Assembly: GCF_034067285.1 (NCBI RefSeq)
Contig: NZ_CP139286.1
Coordinates: 682,001 to 746,000, forward strand
DNA: 64,000 bases
Source: Acinetobacter pittii
GTDB lineage: Bacteria > Pseudomonadota > Gammaproteobacteria > Pseudomonadales > Moraxellaceae
Direction: 5' to 3'
Positions 53,546 to 63,765 of this stretch are shown one piece after another (position 1 is the first letter of the stretch; each line of letters begins with the position of its first letter). The position numbers and the translations under genes were made by a program. Under the pieces are notes generated by a model that saw only the letters and a list, made by a program, of their open reading frames with translations, did no database searches and was not told where the DNA came from.

Positions 53546-53986
53546 ATGAAGAAAAACCCCGTATTGGTAGATAAGTGGCGTTAGTGTATCAATTAAAGAT
53601 GAGTTGCACAGGTTAACAAGTGGCTGATATTAATCATTTCTATTGTCTTTAAGCGTTCTTTGTTCTTTATTTAAGCAAAACATGATGTTTCCGGCAAAAC
53701 AATAAATTTAATGACATCAGCATTAATACAACTTGTTCTTGACGCAATTTGTGTCTGGAACTGTATTTTAATTTTCATTCAGAATCAATGAAAACTGCTA
53801 AATTCCAATCCAAGCTGTTCGATTTTGTAAGAATAGAGGATCATGCTTTACTGATAGATAGAAAATACTTGTCGTTTGATCAAATTTCACTTAAAATCTG
53901 TCGCCTTGTATAACCCCAGTGGCGATCGTTTTAAGATCGATATATCCCTTTATCGACACGACGACACGGGCTGATTGGAGTACATT
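53546..53986 (+). promoter_or_regulatory. Divergent ispB/rplU region with rplU promoter and leader
   Basis: No gene in these 440 bp. For rplU, -35 TTGTCG (53869-53874), a 17-base spacer and -10 TAAAAT (53892-53897) form a good sigma-70 promoter. It gives a leader of about 80 nt containing a short CGATC/GATCG hairpin near 53923-53940. A leader of this type could allow ribosomal-protein feedback, but I cannot assign a known motif. Confidence 0.6.
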
Positions 53987-54298
53987 ATGTACGCAGTAAT
54001 CCAAAGCGGTGGTAAACAGCACCGTGTAGTTGAGGGTGAAACCCTTAAAGTTGAATTATTGAAAGCTGAATCTGGTGCGACTATTACATTTGATGATGTA
54101 TTAATGGTTGTAAACGGTGACAACATTCAAATCGGTGCTCCAGTTGTAGCTGGCGCTAAAGTAACTGCAGAAGTGATTGGTCATGGTCGTCACGACAAAA
54201 TCCGCATCATCAAAATGCGTCGTCGTAAACACTACCGTAAACAACAAGGTCACCGTCAATGGTTCACTGAGTTGAAAATTACTGGTATTTCAGGCTAA
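53987..54298 (+). CDS. rplU: 50S ribosomal protein L21
   Basis: Large-subunit protein L21 (103 residues). It starts [14 protein letters not shown] and contains the signature [23 protein letters not shown] basic region (seen as [19 protein letters not shown]). An in-frame start 12 bases upstream is rejected because GGAG lies seven bases before ATG 53987 and L21 always begins MYAV. It is first in the rplU-rpmA operon. Confidence 0.98.
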
Positions 54299-54316
54299 TC
54301 ACGAGGAGTAAGAGAC

Positions 54317-54574
54317 ATGGCAACTAAAAAAGCCGGTGGATCGACGAAGAACGGTCGTGATTCAAACCCAAAAATGTTAGGTGTTAAAGTTTACGGCGGT
54401 CAAGCTGTAACTGCTGGTAACATCATCGTTCGTCAACGTGGTACAGAGTTCCACGCTGGTGCAAATGTTGGTATGGGCCGTGACCATACTTTATTTGCTA
54501 CTGCTGACGGCGTAGTAAAATTCGAAGTGAAAGGTCAATTTGGCCGTCGCTACGTAAAAGTTGAAACTGTATAA
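54317..54574 (+). CDS. rpmA: 50S ribosomal protein L27
   Basis: Large-subunit protein L27 (85 residues), whose N-terminal tail reaches the peptidyl transferase centre. [16 protein letters not shown] and ILRQRG-like [13 protein letters not shown] with [11 protein letters not shown] are diagnostic. It lies 18 bp after rplU with ribosome binding site GAGGAG, and a terminator follows 11 bp after the stop. Confidence 0.98.
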   Translation: MATKKAGGSTKNGRDSNPKMLGVKVYGGQAVTAGNIIVRQRGTEFHAGANVGMGRDHTLFATADGVVKFEVKGQFGRRYVKVETV

Positions 54575-54585
54575 GTTTTAGCTTC

Positions 54586-54615
54586 AAAAAAGCCCACATT
54601 TTGTGGGCTTTTTTT
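54586..54615 (+). terminator. Terminator of rplU-rpmA
   Basis: AAAAAAGCCCACA and TGTGGGCTTTTTTT pair with a three-base loop, ending in seven T residues. Confidence 0.95.
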
Positions 54616-54813
54616 ATGGTTTTAATTTTTATTTATCTTCATCATGATGAATGAAATTCTACAAACAACATGAATAACATAACAAAATATCTTATTTTCT
54701 CAATGATTAGCACAGAGTTTGTCGGTTAATATGAGTCTTGAATTAAGAGCTTGCCAAGTTTCATAACTTTGAAAGAAGGCAAGTTGTCTTACAGCAACTA
54801 AAAAGGTGATGAC

Positions 54814-55509
54814 ATGAATATGCTTCGTAAAACTATGTGTGCTATTACACTTAGCGCGTCAGTGCTTGCTCCTGTAATGAGTACTACAGTGTTTGCTGCG
54901 CCTGTAGCAGCACCGGAGCAACAGGCAATTGGGAACCTGGTTAATCAGTTATCAGGTTTACAGCGTTTGACTGCCGACTTTGAACAAACAACAAAAGCCA
55001 ATACAAAAACTGTGGCACAGAAAAAGAGTTTAAGTGCACAGCATATGAATCAGACATTTAAAGGCTCAATGAAAGTTGAACGTCCGGGGAAATTTTATTG
55101 GGAAACAGTAAGTCCGGCTAAACAAACAATTGTAACGAGCGGGAAAACAGTTTGGATCTATGACCCAGATTTACAGCAAGCAGTCCGTCAAAGCTTAGAT
55201 GAGCAGGTTGCAGATACGCCAGCGTTATTACTCTCTGGTAATACCAACCAAATCATGAAGTCTTATCGTGTAACGCAACCCGATAAATCTAAACTCTATT
55301 TCACATTATTTCCTAAAAAAGAAGATGGTGCATTCCAAAGCTTAACCATTAGTTTTGGAGCAAATAAAGCCCCTACACTTATGGTGTTGCAAGACTCATT
55401 AGGTCAAACCACCTATGTGCGCTTTAAGAATGTTAAGGTAAATGCCTCAATTCCTGCATCTGTCTTTAACTTTACGCCGCCAAAAGGTACAGATGTTATT
55501 GACCAATAA
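54814..55509 (+). CDS. lolA: Outer-membrane lipoprotein carrier protein LolA
   Basis: Periplasmic chaperone that ferries lipoproteins from LolCDE to LolB (231 residues). A signal peptide of about 29 residues ends VFA-A. The mature start LVNQLSGLQRLTADFEQTT is the family hallmark, followed by GSMKVERPGKFYWETVSPAKQTIVTSGKTVWIYDPDL (one conserved block, here named by its ends) and the C-terminal YVRFKNVKVNASI. GGTGATGAC precedes the ATG. It is slightly longer than E. coli LolA (203) because of an insertion near residues 60-75. Confidence 0.94.
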   Translation: MNMLRKTMCAITLSASVLAPVMSTTVFAAPVAAPEQQAIGNLVNQLSGLQRLTADFEQTTKANTKTVAQKKSLSAQHMNQTFKGSMKVERPGKFYWETVSPAKQTIVTSGKTVWIYDPDLQQAVRQSLDEQVADTPALLLSGNTNQIMKSYRVTQPDKSKLYFTLFPKKEDGAFQSLTISFGANKAPTLMVLQDSLGQTTYVRFKNVKVNASIPASVFNFTPPKGTDVIDQ

Positions 55510-55521
55510 TGAATACCTCTC

Positions 55522-55551
55522 AAAAAAGCTACCTTCACGGTAGCTTTTTTT
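55522..55551 (+). terminator. Terminator of lolA
   Basis: AAAAAAGCTACC and GGTAGCTTTTTTT pair around TTCAC. Confidence 0.92.
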
Positions 55552-55635
55552 ATACAAGAGAGATAGATACATTTTTTAACCCCGTCTTATTCTTACGCTT
55601 TGTATAGTGATAGGGTTAAATTCATGGGGATTATT

Positions 55636-56424
55636 ATGCGACTTTACGATAAAAAAATTATTTGTATTCTTCCATTAATGGCTGCAATGGTAATTGTAAG
55701 CGGTTGCCAACCAAAGTCAGCAGCTAAAGAAGAGCAGGCTGCTTCAACTGCAAAAGTTAAAGAGACTAAAGAGGCTGATGTTCCTGTGATTCAAGCAAAA
55801 GTAATCCCAGTAAAATTGCCAAAATCAAAAGTTTGTTTAGAAGACGGATGTACGGAGTATGATTTTCAAACCGTACAGACTAATCAAAAATGGATTAATG
55901 ATTACTTCACCAATCGTATAAAGAAAGCAGATCCGAATGCTTTTGCAAATTTAGCCGATCAACCTGTCGAAGTACCTGAAGGTGAACCGCGTTCGAGCCA
56001 AAGTGCAATTTATGTTCGTTATTTAGGACAAAATTATAATCTTGCGACTTTTGCATTACAGACTTATTCGTACTCAGCTGGTGCGGCTCATGGTATGTCT
56101 CATCAAGAGTTTGTAAATTTTGATTTATTAAATAAAAAGCACATTACTGTTGCTGAGCTTATTCAACCAGATGTTGAAAAACAGTTGGTTGATGCCCTCT
56201 ATGATGCAAATACAAATTGGCTTCAAGAGCACAATATCAATCGTGAAAAACTTCAGCTAAGCGATAATTTTTACTATGGAGCGAATGGCATTGTATTTGT
56301 CTATCCAATCTATGAGTTGGCGTCTTATGCAGAGGGAATGTCTGAATTAACACTGCCGTATTTTGAAGCGAGTAAATTCATTAAACCTGAGTATTTGCCG
56401 AGTGTGCCAAACTATAAGTTCTAA
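55636..56424 (+). CDS. DUF3298/RsiV-like domain lipoprotein
   Basis: A 262-residue predicted lipoprotein. The signal peptide ends in lipobox VSGC (Cys24), followed by a Lys/Glu/Ala-rich linker. The mature domain has the DUF4163/DUF3298 pattern: VRYLGQNYNLATFALQTYSY, then SAGAAHGMSHQEFVNFDL, and a C-terminal strand FVYPIYELASYAEG. The ATG at 55636 is preferred over 55624 and the upstream frame because GGGG lies about six bases before it. Function is unknown; the domain resembles that of anti-sigma factor RsiV and of lysozyme-type inhibitors. Confidence 0.8.
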   Translation: MRLYDKKIICILPLMAAMVIVSGCQPKSAAKEEQAASTAKVKETKEADVPVIQAKVIPVKLPKSKVCLEDGCTEYDFQTVQTNQKWINDYFTNRIKKADPNAFANLADQPVEVPEGEPRSSQSAIYVRYLGQNYNLATFALQTYSYSAGAAHGMSHQEFVNFDLLNKKHITVAELIQPDVEKQLVDALYDANTNWLQEHNINREKLQLSDNFYYGANGIVFVYPIYELASYAEGMSELTLPYFEASKFIKPEYLPSVPNYKF

Positions 56425-56536
56425 AATAGGTGATCTATTCTAAGAATTGTGTGAAAGCTATTCGTTATGAAGATGATCACTATATTTTTTAGTGTTAAGG
56501 CCTTACACTATAGCCAGTTTTTTACCCATATTATGA

Positions 56537-57814
<1,278 letters not shown>

Positions 57815-57881
57815 GCTTTGCATCTAAATTGTGCACGGTTTTTGCTTAACCTAAATCAGATGATTCATGTAGAGGTTTAAG

Positions 57882-59255
57882 GTGGATATTTTTCCAATCT
57901 CTTTAAAGTTGCAAAAGCAACGTTGTCTGATTGTGGGTGGTGGGCATATTGCGCTACGTAAAGCAAACCTTCTAGCCAAAGCAGGAGCGGTAATTGATAT
58001 TATTGCTCCTGCAATTGAAGAGCAGCTTTTACAGTTGGTCAAAACGGCCGGTGGAGAGTATTTTGCCGAGTCTTTTGCTGAAAAAGTATTAAATACGTCT
58101 TATCGATTAGTCATTGCGGCAACTAATGATGCGCAGGTGAACAAAGCTGTTTTTGAGCAATGTGAAGCGCGTAATTTACTGGTAAATAGTGTCGATGATA
58201 TTCCGCATTGCCGATTTATGGTTCCAGCCATTATTGACCGTTCTCCATTAATTATCTCTGTTGCTTCAAATGGGGCGTCACCAGTTTTATCGAGACAACT
58301 TCGTACTCAAATAGAGACAATTGTTCCGCATGGCATGGGTAAGTTGGCTGAGTTTTCTGGTCAATGGCGTAAGCAAGTAAAAGAAAAGATTATTAACCCC
58401 GATGAGCGTCGAATCTTTTGGGAAAACCTCTATGCTAGCCCATTAAAAGAACAAGTTTTTAATGACAATTTAGACGTTGCAAATGATTTGATTCAGCAAG
58501 CCTTAACAGAATGGACAGCACCTAAAGGTGAAGTTTATTTGGTAGGGGCTGGACCCGGTGATCCAGAGTTGCTGACACTAAAAGCATTACGTCTTATGCA
58601 ACAAGCAGATGTCGTGATTTATGATCGTCTTGTTTCTGCACCCATCTTAGAACTTTGCCGCCGTGATGCGACTAAAATTTATGTGGGTAAAGCTCGTTCG
58701 AATCACTCTGTTCCCCAAGATGGCATCAATGCTTTACTGGTTGAGTATGCTCAAAAAGGAAAGCGTGTTTGTCGTCTAAAAGGTGGTGATCCGTTTATCT
58801 TTGGGCGTGGTGGTGAAGAAATTCAAGAGCTGGTTGAAGCGAATGTCACTTTCCAAGTTGTACCGGGTATAACTGCAGCATCAGGCTGTTCAGCTTATGC
58901 AGGTATTCCCTTAACACATCGTGATTATGCGCAAAGTGTTCGTTTCTTGACTGGGCATTTAAAGGAAGGTTCACCTGAACTTCCTTGGAATGAGCTGGTT
59001 TATGAAAATCAAACTTTGGTTTTATATATGGGGCTGGTTGGCTTGGAGCGTATTTGTGAGCAACTTATTGCTCATGGTCAGCGTGCCAATATGCCGGTGG
59101 CTTTAATCTCTAAAGGAACCACACCAGAACAGAAAGTTGTTGTTGGAACATTAGCTGATATCGCAACTAAAGTATCTGAACATCATATCGTGGCGCCAAC
59201 TTTAACTATTATTGGTGAAGTGGTAAGTTTACGTGAACAGTTAAAATGGCAATAA
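57882..59255 (+). CDS. cysG: Siroheme synthase CysG (multifunctional)
   Basis: A 457-residue fusion that makes siroheme for sulfite and nitrite reductases. The N-terminal CysG-B half (dehydrogenase/ferrochelatase) has NAD-binding VGGGHIALRKANLL and SVASNGASPVLSRQLR. The C-terminal CysG-A half (uroporphyrinogen III methyltransferase) has VGAGPGDPELLTLKA, GDPFIFGRGGEE and VPGITAASG. The start is GTG at 57882 with AGAGG just upstream. It supports the same sulfate assimilation pathway as cysH at 4.8 kb. trmL follows after 43 bp. Confidence 0.95.
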   Translation: MDIFPISLKLQKQRCLIVGGGHIALRKANLLAKAGAVIDIIAPAIEEQLLQLVKTAGGEYFAESFAEKVLNTSYRLVIAATNDAQVNKAVFEQCEARNLLVNSVDDIPHCRFMVPAIIDRSPLIISVASNGASPVLSRQLRTQIETIVPHGMGKLAEFSGQWRKQVKEKIINPDERRIFWENLYASPLKEQVFNDNLDVANDLIQQALTEWTAPKGEVYLVGAGPGDPELLTLKALRLMQQADVVIYDRLVSAPILELCRRDATKIYVGKARSNHSVPQDGINALLVEYAQKGKRVCRLKGGDPFIFGRGGEEIQELVEANVTFQVVPGITAASGCSAYAGIPLTHRDYAQSVRFLTGHLKEGSPELPWNELVYENQTLVLYMGLVGLERICEQLIAHGQRANMPVALISKGTTPEQKVVVGTLADIATKVSEHHIVAPTLTIIGEVVSLREQLKWQ

Positions 59256-59298
59256 GCTCATTTGAGTTTCTTGCTGATTATTTAAGTCGAGAAAATTT

Positions 59299-59772
59299 GT
59301 GATTCATGTTGTCCTATACGAGCCTGAAATTCCTGCCAATACAGGCAATATCATTCGTTTATGTGCTAATACGGGCGCACAGTTGCATTTAGTCAAACCT
59401 CTAGGTTTTGAATTAGATGATAAAAAACTCAAACGAGCAGGCCTTGATTATCATGAATGGGCACGTATGCAGATTTGGGACAACATAGAGCTTTGCCTTG
59501 CAGATTTAAAAGCTAAAGGTGTCGAGCATGTTTTTCCCCTCACCACTAAAGGTTCCGCAACTCCACATACGGTTGATTTGAATCGGCCTGTGGCTTTACT
59601 GATGGGGCCAGAAACACGTGGTTTGCCTGAGCATGTTCGCTTAATGTTTCCACAAGAACAGTGGATTCGTTTGCCGATGGCTGAAAACTCAAGAAGTTTA
59701 AATTTATCTAATGCAACGGCCGTGATTGTTTATGAAGCATGGCGTCAGCAGGGTTTTAAAAACTTAGGATAA
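59299..59772 (+). CDS. trmL: tRNA (cytidine(34)-2'-O)-methyltransferase TrmL
   Basis: SPOUT methyltransferase (157 residues; E. coli TrmL 157) that modifies the wobble base of tRNA-Leu isoacceptors. It starts at GTG with [21 protein letters not shown]. The knot motifs are [11 protein letters not shown] and [20 protein letters not shown]. It is probably co-transcribed with cysG. Confidence 0.94.
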   Translation: MIHVVLYEPEIPANTGNIIRLCANTGAQLHLVKPLGFELDDKKLKRAGLDYHEWARMQIWDNIELCLADLKAKGVEHVFPLTTKGSATPHTVDLNRPVALLMGPETRGLPEHVRLMFPQEQWIRLPMAENSRSLNLSNATAVIVYEAWRQQGFKNLG

Positions 59773-59788
59773 GTTAATAGTTTTTAAA

Positions 59789-59823
59789 TAAAAATAAGGT
59801 CACAGTTGTGGCCTTATTTTTTT
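59789..59823. terminator. Bidirectional terminator between trmL and hxlR-type gene
   Basis: AAAATAAGGTCAC (59791-59803) pairs with GTGGCCTTATTTT (59808-59820) around AGTT, with A and T runs on the two sides. Confidence 0.9.
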
Positions 59824-59832
59824 CTAAATTAT

Positions 59833-60213
59833 TTAAGCCTGTTCTAATGCTTTTTCGTCATATGTATTTTGGGCTGCTAAAACCTGTTCAATATTGGTTT
59901 CAGCCCATTCCTTTAATTGGAAGGCCATTGCAGCTACATTTTGCCCCAGCGACGTTAGTGAGTAATCAACACGAATAGGAGAGGTATTCTGGATTTTACG
60001 TTCGATAAAACCATCTCTTTCTAGCATTTTTAGTTTTTGTGATAAGACTTTAGGAGAAATGCCTTGTATATTCTTTTTGAGCAAATTGAAGTGCTGAGTT
60101 TCCTCTTCAAGCACATTTAAAATCAATAAAACCCACTTATCTGCAATTTTTTCAAAAAATAAACGAGCAGGGCAATGTTGTTGAAAAATATTATATTTTA
60201 GACATTCATTCAT
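59833..60213 (-). CDS. HxlR-family transcriptional regulator
   Basis: A 126-residue MarR-like winged-helix regulator of the HxlR type: FEKIADKWVLLILNVL, then FNLLKKNIQGISPKVLSQKLKML, and the wing RVDYSLTSLG. Two N-terminal cysteines (Cys4, Cys14 in QQHCPAR) are the usual redox- or electrophile-sensing positions in this family. It is divergent from a flavodoxin-like oxidoreductase gene with an operator-like repeat at the promoter, the standard arrangement for quinone- or aldehyde-responsive pairs. Confidence 0.92.
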   Translation of the reverse strand: MNECLKYNIFQQHCPARLFFEKIADKWVLLILNVLEEETQHFNLLKKNIQGISPKVLSQKLKMLERDGFIERKIQNTSPIRVDYSLTSLGQNVAAMAFQLKEWAETNIEQVLAAQNTYDEKALEQA

Positions 60214-60247
60214 ACTATTTACCTACTAATTTCTTAAAAAATTACCA

Positions 60248-60296
60248 TAGTTACCAGTTAGTAACTAATTGACACCTAGTTTCTAAAATATATCAT
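60248..60296 (+). promoter_or_regulatory. Promoter of the flavodoxin-like gene with HxlR operator-like repeat
   Basis: The inverted repeat TAGTTAC-CAGTTA-GTAACTA (60248-60267) abuts a perfect -35 TTGACA (60269-60274), followed by a 16-base spacer and -10 TATCAT (60291-60296). Position directly against the -35 box is typical of a repressor or redox-switch site. Confidence 0.7.
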
Positions 60297-60330
60297 AAAG
60301 TGGAATTTAATAAAACAAAGGTTTGCTCCC

Positions 60331-60891
60331 ATGTCTAATTCTAATATCGCGGTTGTATATTTCTCTGGTTATGGCCATACCAAAGTAGTGGCTGAAACGT
60401 TTGCAAATGAAATTAATGCTCAGCTCATTCAAATTGATCAGGAAGGTAATATTACTGATCAAGATTGGCAGACATTAAATGATGCAGAGGGGATTGTTTT
60501 TGGTGCTCCGACTTATATGGGCACAGCGCCATGGCAGTTTAAAAAGTTTGCTGATGCAACTTCGAAAGTGTGGTTTACACGTGGTTGGCAAGATAAAGTC
60601 TTTGCAGGTTTTACAAACAGCGCGAGCTTAAATGGGGATAAGCAGGTTACTCTTATTCAATTACAAACTTTAGCTTCGCAGCATGGCGGAATCTGGGTGA
60701 GCCTTGGTTTATTACCGGCGAATACAAAAGATGCAACACGTGAGGATGTAAATAACTTAGGCGGTTCAGTTGGGCTTTTGGTTCAATCACCTTCAGATGC
60801 AAGTGTAGAGGAAGTTCCTACTGGAGATCTTGAAACAGCGAAGCTTTATGCTCAACGTGTACAAAAGATTGTGAACAAAATTTTTGGTTAA
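60331..60891 (+). CDS. Flavodoxin-family NAD(P)H:quinone/FMN oxidoreductase
   Basis: A 186-residue flavodoxin-like reductase of the WrbA/NADPH-FMN type. FMN-binding loops are YFSGYGHTKVVA, with the phosphate-binding loop at residues about 10-18, then FGAPTYMGTAPWQFKKFAD and FTNSASLNGDK. The signature resembles the NAD(P)H-quinone reductases next to HxlR regulators. It has a strong own promoter and is followed by a terminator identical to the one after thrH. The natural quinone or electrophile is not known. Confidence 0.85.
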   Translation: MSNSNIAVVYFSGYGHTKVVAETFANEINAQLIQIDQEGNITDQDWQTLNDAEGIVFGAPTYMGTAPWQFKKFADATSKVWFTRGWQDKVFAGFTNSASLNGDKQVTLIQLQTLASQHGGIWVSLGLLPANTKDATREDVNNLGGSVGLLVQSPSDASVEEVPTGDLETAKLYAQRVQKIVNKIFG

Positions 60892-60897
60892 TTTGAC

Positions 60898-60929
60898 CAT
60901 AAAAAAGGCGCTTTAAGCGCCTTTTTTAT
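60898..60929. terminator. Bidirectional terminator, copy 2 of an identical 32-mer
   Basis: GGCGC-TTTAA-GCGCC with A6 and T6. The 32 bases are identical to 6346-6377. It ends both the flavodoxin-like gene and the convergent APC permease gene, whose stop codon begins at its edge. Confidence 0.92.
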
Positions 60930-62329
60930 TATTCATGTTCATTATGCTGCGGAGCATTATATTTGAAGCCTTTGGTTTTGTAGGCCAAATAACCTACACC
61001 AATAACCGCCCAAGCTAAGCCAATTTGTAAGGCAAGCTTATCAATCTCAAGCCACATCATAAACACACTGGCAAAACCAAGTGTTGGTATAACAATATAA
61101 TTGACGATGTCTTTAAACGTTTTATTCTTGCCATCTCTTAATGCATAGCGAGAAATAACAGAGAAGTTAACAAAACTAAAAGCGGTTAAAGCACCAAAAC
61201 TAATCAAGTTGACAATATGCTCAAGATCTAAGAAACCAGCGGATAAAGCAACTACACCTACAATAAGAATGTTGTAAGTTGGGGTGTGTAGTCTTGGACT
61301 AATATGACCAAATAATTTCTTGTTGATTACGCCGTCGCGTCCCATCACATACATTAAACGAGATACGCCTGCATGTGCAGAAATACCCGATGCCATAACA
61401 GCGACTACAGCAAAATATAAAACCAAAGTTTTAAATGCAATACTACCAATCGCAGCGACCATCACTGGCTGTGACTCATCGAGGGGATTAAAGTAAGCAT
61501 TTGGGTTACTTGGGAAATATAATTGGATGAAGTAAGTACTTACAATAAAAATAATACCTGCAAGTAATGCCGTAGTGAAAATAGCTTTCGGAAGTGTTTT
61601 CTCGGCGTCTTTTGTTTCTTCGGCGAGAGAAGATAAAGCATCAAACCCAGTGAAAGAGAAGCAGAGTACAGTAGCACCAGCAATTAAGGCACTTACAGAT
61701 GTCATGTCGTTCCAAAAAGGAGTCAATGACCACAACGCAGCTTTATCCGGATTTAAAGTTCCGTCTGCATATACACCTTGAGTAAGTAAAATATATACCT
61801 GATAAACGAAATAAAAAATTACGCCAAGCTGAATAACAACGATCGTACTGTTAAAACGCGCGACGAATCGTGCACCAAATAAGTTAATAACGGTCATTAG
61901 GGTGGTTAAACCAATCACCCATAGCCAGTTATTTACCTCTGGAAAAAGAGCTCTTAGATAAATATCTGCCAAAATAATATTAACAAGCGGTGACAGTAAA
62001 TAGTCTAACCAAGAAGACCAACCCACCATAAAACCAACATTAGGATGAATTGATTTTTGGGCATAAGTATAGGCTGACCCAGAAGAAGGGTAGCGCTTAA
62101 TCATATGTCCATAACTGATCGATGTTAATAAAATTGCGACTAATGCAAAGATGTAGGAAGTTGGTACATGACCGCCACTTCGCTCTGATACTAAACCAAA
62201 AGTATCGAATAACGTTAATGGCTGAATGTAAGCTAAACCAATAATAATAATGTGCCAAAGCACAAGATTCTTTTGAAGTTTAGCTGTTGGTTTAGTCCCA
62301 GATAAATTTGTCAACGGCGTTATCCTCAT
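60929..62329 (-). CDS. APC-superfamily permease (PuuP-like amine/amino acid importer)
   Basis: A 466-residue transporter with 12 spans. N-terminal LTLFDTFGLVSERSGGHVP and SGSAYTYAQKSIHPNVGFMVGWSSWLDY resemble the putrescine importer PuuP family. CFSFTGFDALSSLAEETKDAEK is the conserved APC loop. It is divergent from nothing on the right; the upstream alcohol dehydrogenase has its own terminator, so this is a separate unit. A perfect inverted repeat lies 32 bp upstream of the start. The substrate is probably an amine or amino acid and is not certain. Confidence 0.8.
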   Translation of the reverse strand: MRITPLTNLSGTKPTAKLQKNLVLWHIIIIGLAYIQPLTLFDTFGLVSERSGGHVPTSYIFALVAILLTSISYGHMIKRYPSSGSAYTYAQKSIHPNVGFMVGWSSWLDYLLSPLVNIILADIYLRALFPEVNNWLWVIGLTTLMTVINLFGARFVARFNSTIVVIQLGVIFYFVYQVYILLTQGVYADGTLNPDKAALWSLTPFWNDMTSVSALIAGATVLCFSFTGFDALSSLAEETKDAEKTLPKAIFTTALLAGIIFIVSTYFIQLYFPSNPNAYFNPLDESQPVMVAAIGSIAFKTLVLYFAVVAVMASGISAHAGVSRLMYVMGRDGVINKKLFGHISPRLHTPTYNILIVGVVALSAGFLDLEHIVNLISFGALTAFSFVNFSVISRYALRDGKNKTFKDIVNYIVIPTLGFASVFMMWLEIDKLALQIGLAWAVIGVGYLAYKTKGFKYNAPQHNEHE

Positions 62330-62360
62330 AATCGTTGATCAAGGATCAGCTTGGTGTTAA

Positions 62361-62383
62361 GGATCGTTTGAGACGAACGATCC
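62361..62383 (-). promoter_or_regulatory. Inverted repeat upstream of the permease
   Basis: GGATCGTT-TGAGACG-AACGATCC (62361-62383) is perfect with 8-bp arms, 32 bp before the permease start. It could be an operator or a leader hairpin. Confidence 0.45.
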
Positions 62384-62513
62384 CCCCTACAGAAAAAGAT
62401 AAAGTGCGCCAATCTATCCTAAATTGATGCAAATTGTCAGTACTTTCATCGATTTTTTAGCAAATTTTTTGCCATATTTCCAAATAAAATGATGAGCAAA
62501 AATTCATGACTAT

Positions 62514-62549
62514 AAAAAAGGTCTGATTTTGTTTAAAAATCAGACCTTT
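62514..62549 (-). terminator. Terminator of the alcohol dehydrogenase gene
   Basis: AAAGGTCTGATTTT (62517-62530) pairs perfectly with AAAATCAGACCTTT (62536-62549). Reading leftwards it ends in TTTTTT. Confidence 0.92.
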
Positions 62550-62579
62550 AGAATTGAGGTTCAAATTTAACTTATCGAA

Positions 62580-63764
62580 TTACCATGCTTTTTGTAAGAT
62601 ATCTCGAATATCTTTTAAGCTAGCTTCTTTAGGATTGTAAATAATTGAGCCATCATTTAGTGCTTTTTCTGCAATTTCATCGAGCTGAGCTTCATTTACT
62701 TTACCTGTTTCGCGTAAAGTGCGTGGTAACTTGGTTAAAGTAAATAGACGGTCACGCATTGCCAAAATCGTAGCAATTGCTCTATCTGCACGTTGAGTTG
62801 CTGGAGTTTGTGCATAGATATCAGCACCAGCTAACGGTAATAGTAACTCACCAACTTTCTGCCCATTTACCTGCTTATTATATTCAAGCACATAAGGTAA
62901 GAATAAATTCATGCATAACCCATGGGGCAGGTGAGCAACAGCACCTAAAGCATGTCCTAAAGAGTGTACAAGTCCTACCATTGAATTAGAAAATGCAATT
63001 CCCGCCATTGTTGAGGCTTGTGCTAGTTCTAAACGACCTTGCTGGTCATTTGGATTTTCTAAGACATTAAATAAGTTTTCACTAATTTTCTTAATCCCCG
63101 CACTTGCATATGCATCACTTAATGGATTAGCAGCCAAACATGTATAGGCTTCAACACAATGCGTTAAAGCATCCATACCTGTCATTGCGGTTAAATGAGG
63201 TGGTAGTGTAAGGGTCATGCGTGGATCTAAAATCGCTGCATGTGGCATGAGGTAGGCAGATGTGAATGCTAATTTAACATTCTTTTGTGTATCTGAAACC
63301 ACAGCAACCATAGTCACTTCAGATCCAGTACCTGAAGTTGTGGGAATTACAAAAAATGGTTTTAATGGTTTTGGTAAGTTATGTGCGCCAACATATTGCA
63401 GAAGGTCATCTCCACCTTCAGATACTAAAATGTTAGTGGCTTTAGAGGTGTCAATAACTGAACCACCACCTACTGCAATAATCGCATCACATTTATTGGT
63501 GCGATAAGCTTCTGCTGCCAAACGAACCACTTCTAAACTTGAATCAGGTGGTACATCATCAAAGACATGAGCAATAACAGTATCTGTGGTACTAAATGCA
63601 GCTTCAATCGGGGACAACAAACCATTCGCACGTACACCTTTATCTGTAATGATAAGAGGACGTTTTGCACCTAAAGTTGCAAGTTCAAATGGAATATGTT
63701 CTAACGCAGCGTTACCAGCAATGACTTTTACAGGACAAAAGAATTCGTAATATGGTTTAGCCAT
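62580..63764 (-). CDS. Iron-containing alcohol dehydrogenase
   Basis: A 394-residue group III (iron-activated) alcohol dehydrogenase. The NAD-binding GGGSVIDTSKA, PTTSGTGSEVT and the metal-site block ALTHCVEAYTCLAANPLSDA are clear. HSLGHALGAVAHLPHG supplies metal-binding histidines. It resembles the YiaY/EutG/4-hydroxybutyrate type dehydrogenases; the alcohol substrate cannot be inferred. The ATG (63764) comes one base after the stop of the upstream gene (TAA-C-ATG), with GGAG in the stop region, so the two are translationally coupled. Confidence 0.92.
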   Translation of the reverse strand: MAKPYYEFFCPVKVIAGNAALEHIPFELATLGAKRPLIITDKGVRANGLLSPIEAAFSTTDTVIAHVFDDVPPDSSLEVVRLAAEAYRTNKCDAIIAVGGGSVIDTSKATNILVSEGGDDLLQYVGAHNLPKPLKPFFVIPTTSGTGSEVTMVAVVSDTQKNVKLAFTSAYLMPHAAILDPRMTLTLPPHLTAMTGMDALTHCVEAYTCLAANPLSDAYASAGIKKISENLFNVLENPNDQQGRLELAQASTMAGIAFSNSMVGLVHSLGHALGAVAHLPHGLCMNLFLPYVLEYNKQVNGQKVGELLLPLAGADIYAQTPATQRADRAIATILAMRDRLFTLTKLPRTLRETGKVNEAQLDEIAEKALNDGSIIYNPKEASLKDIRDILQKAW

Positions 63765-63765
63765 G

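Noticed and set aside
53546..53986. Known riboswitch in the rplU leader
   Set aside because: The leader is short and the only hairpin has a 5-bp stem; no defined ribosomal-protein leader or metabolite motif could be matched by eye.
57851..58042. Minus-strand ORF at the cysG start
   Set aside because: It is antisense to the conserved Rossmann motif of cysG and has no coding evidence.
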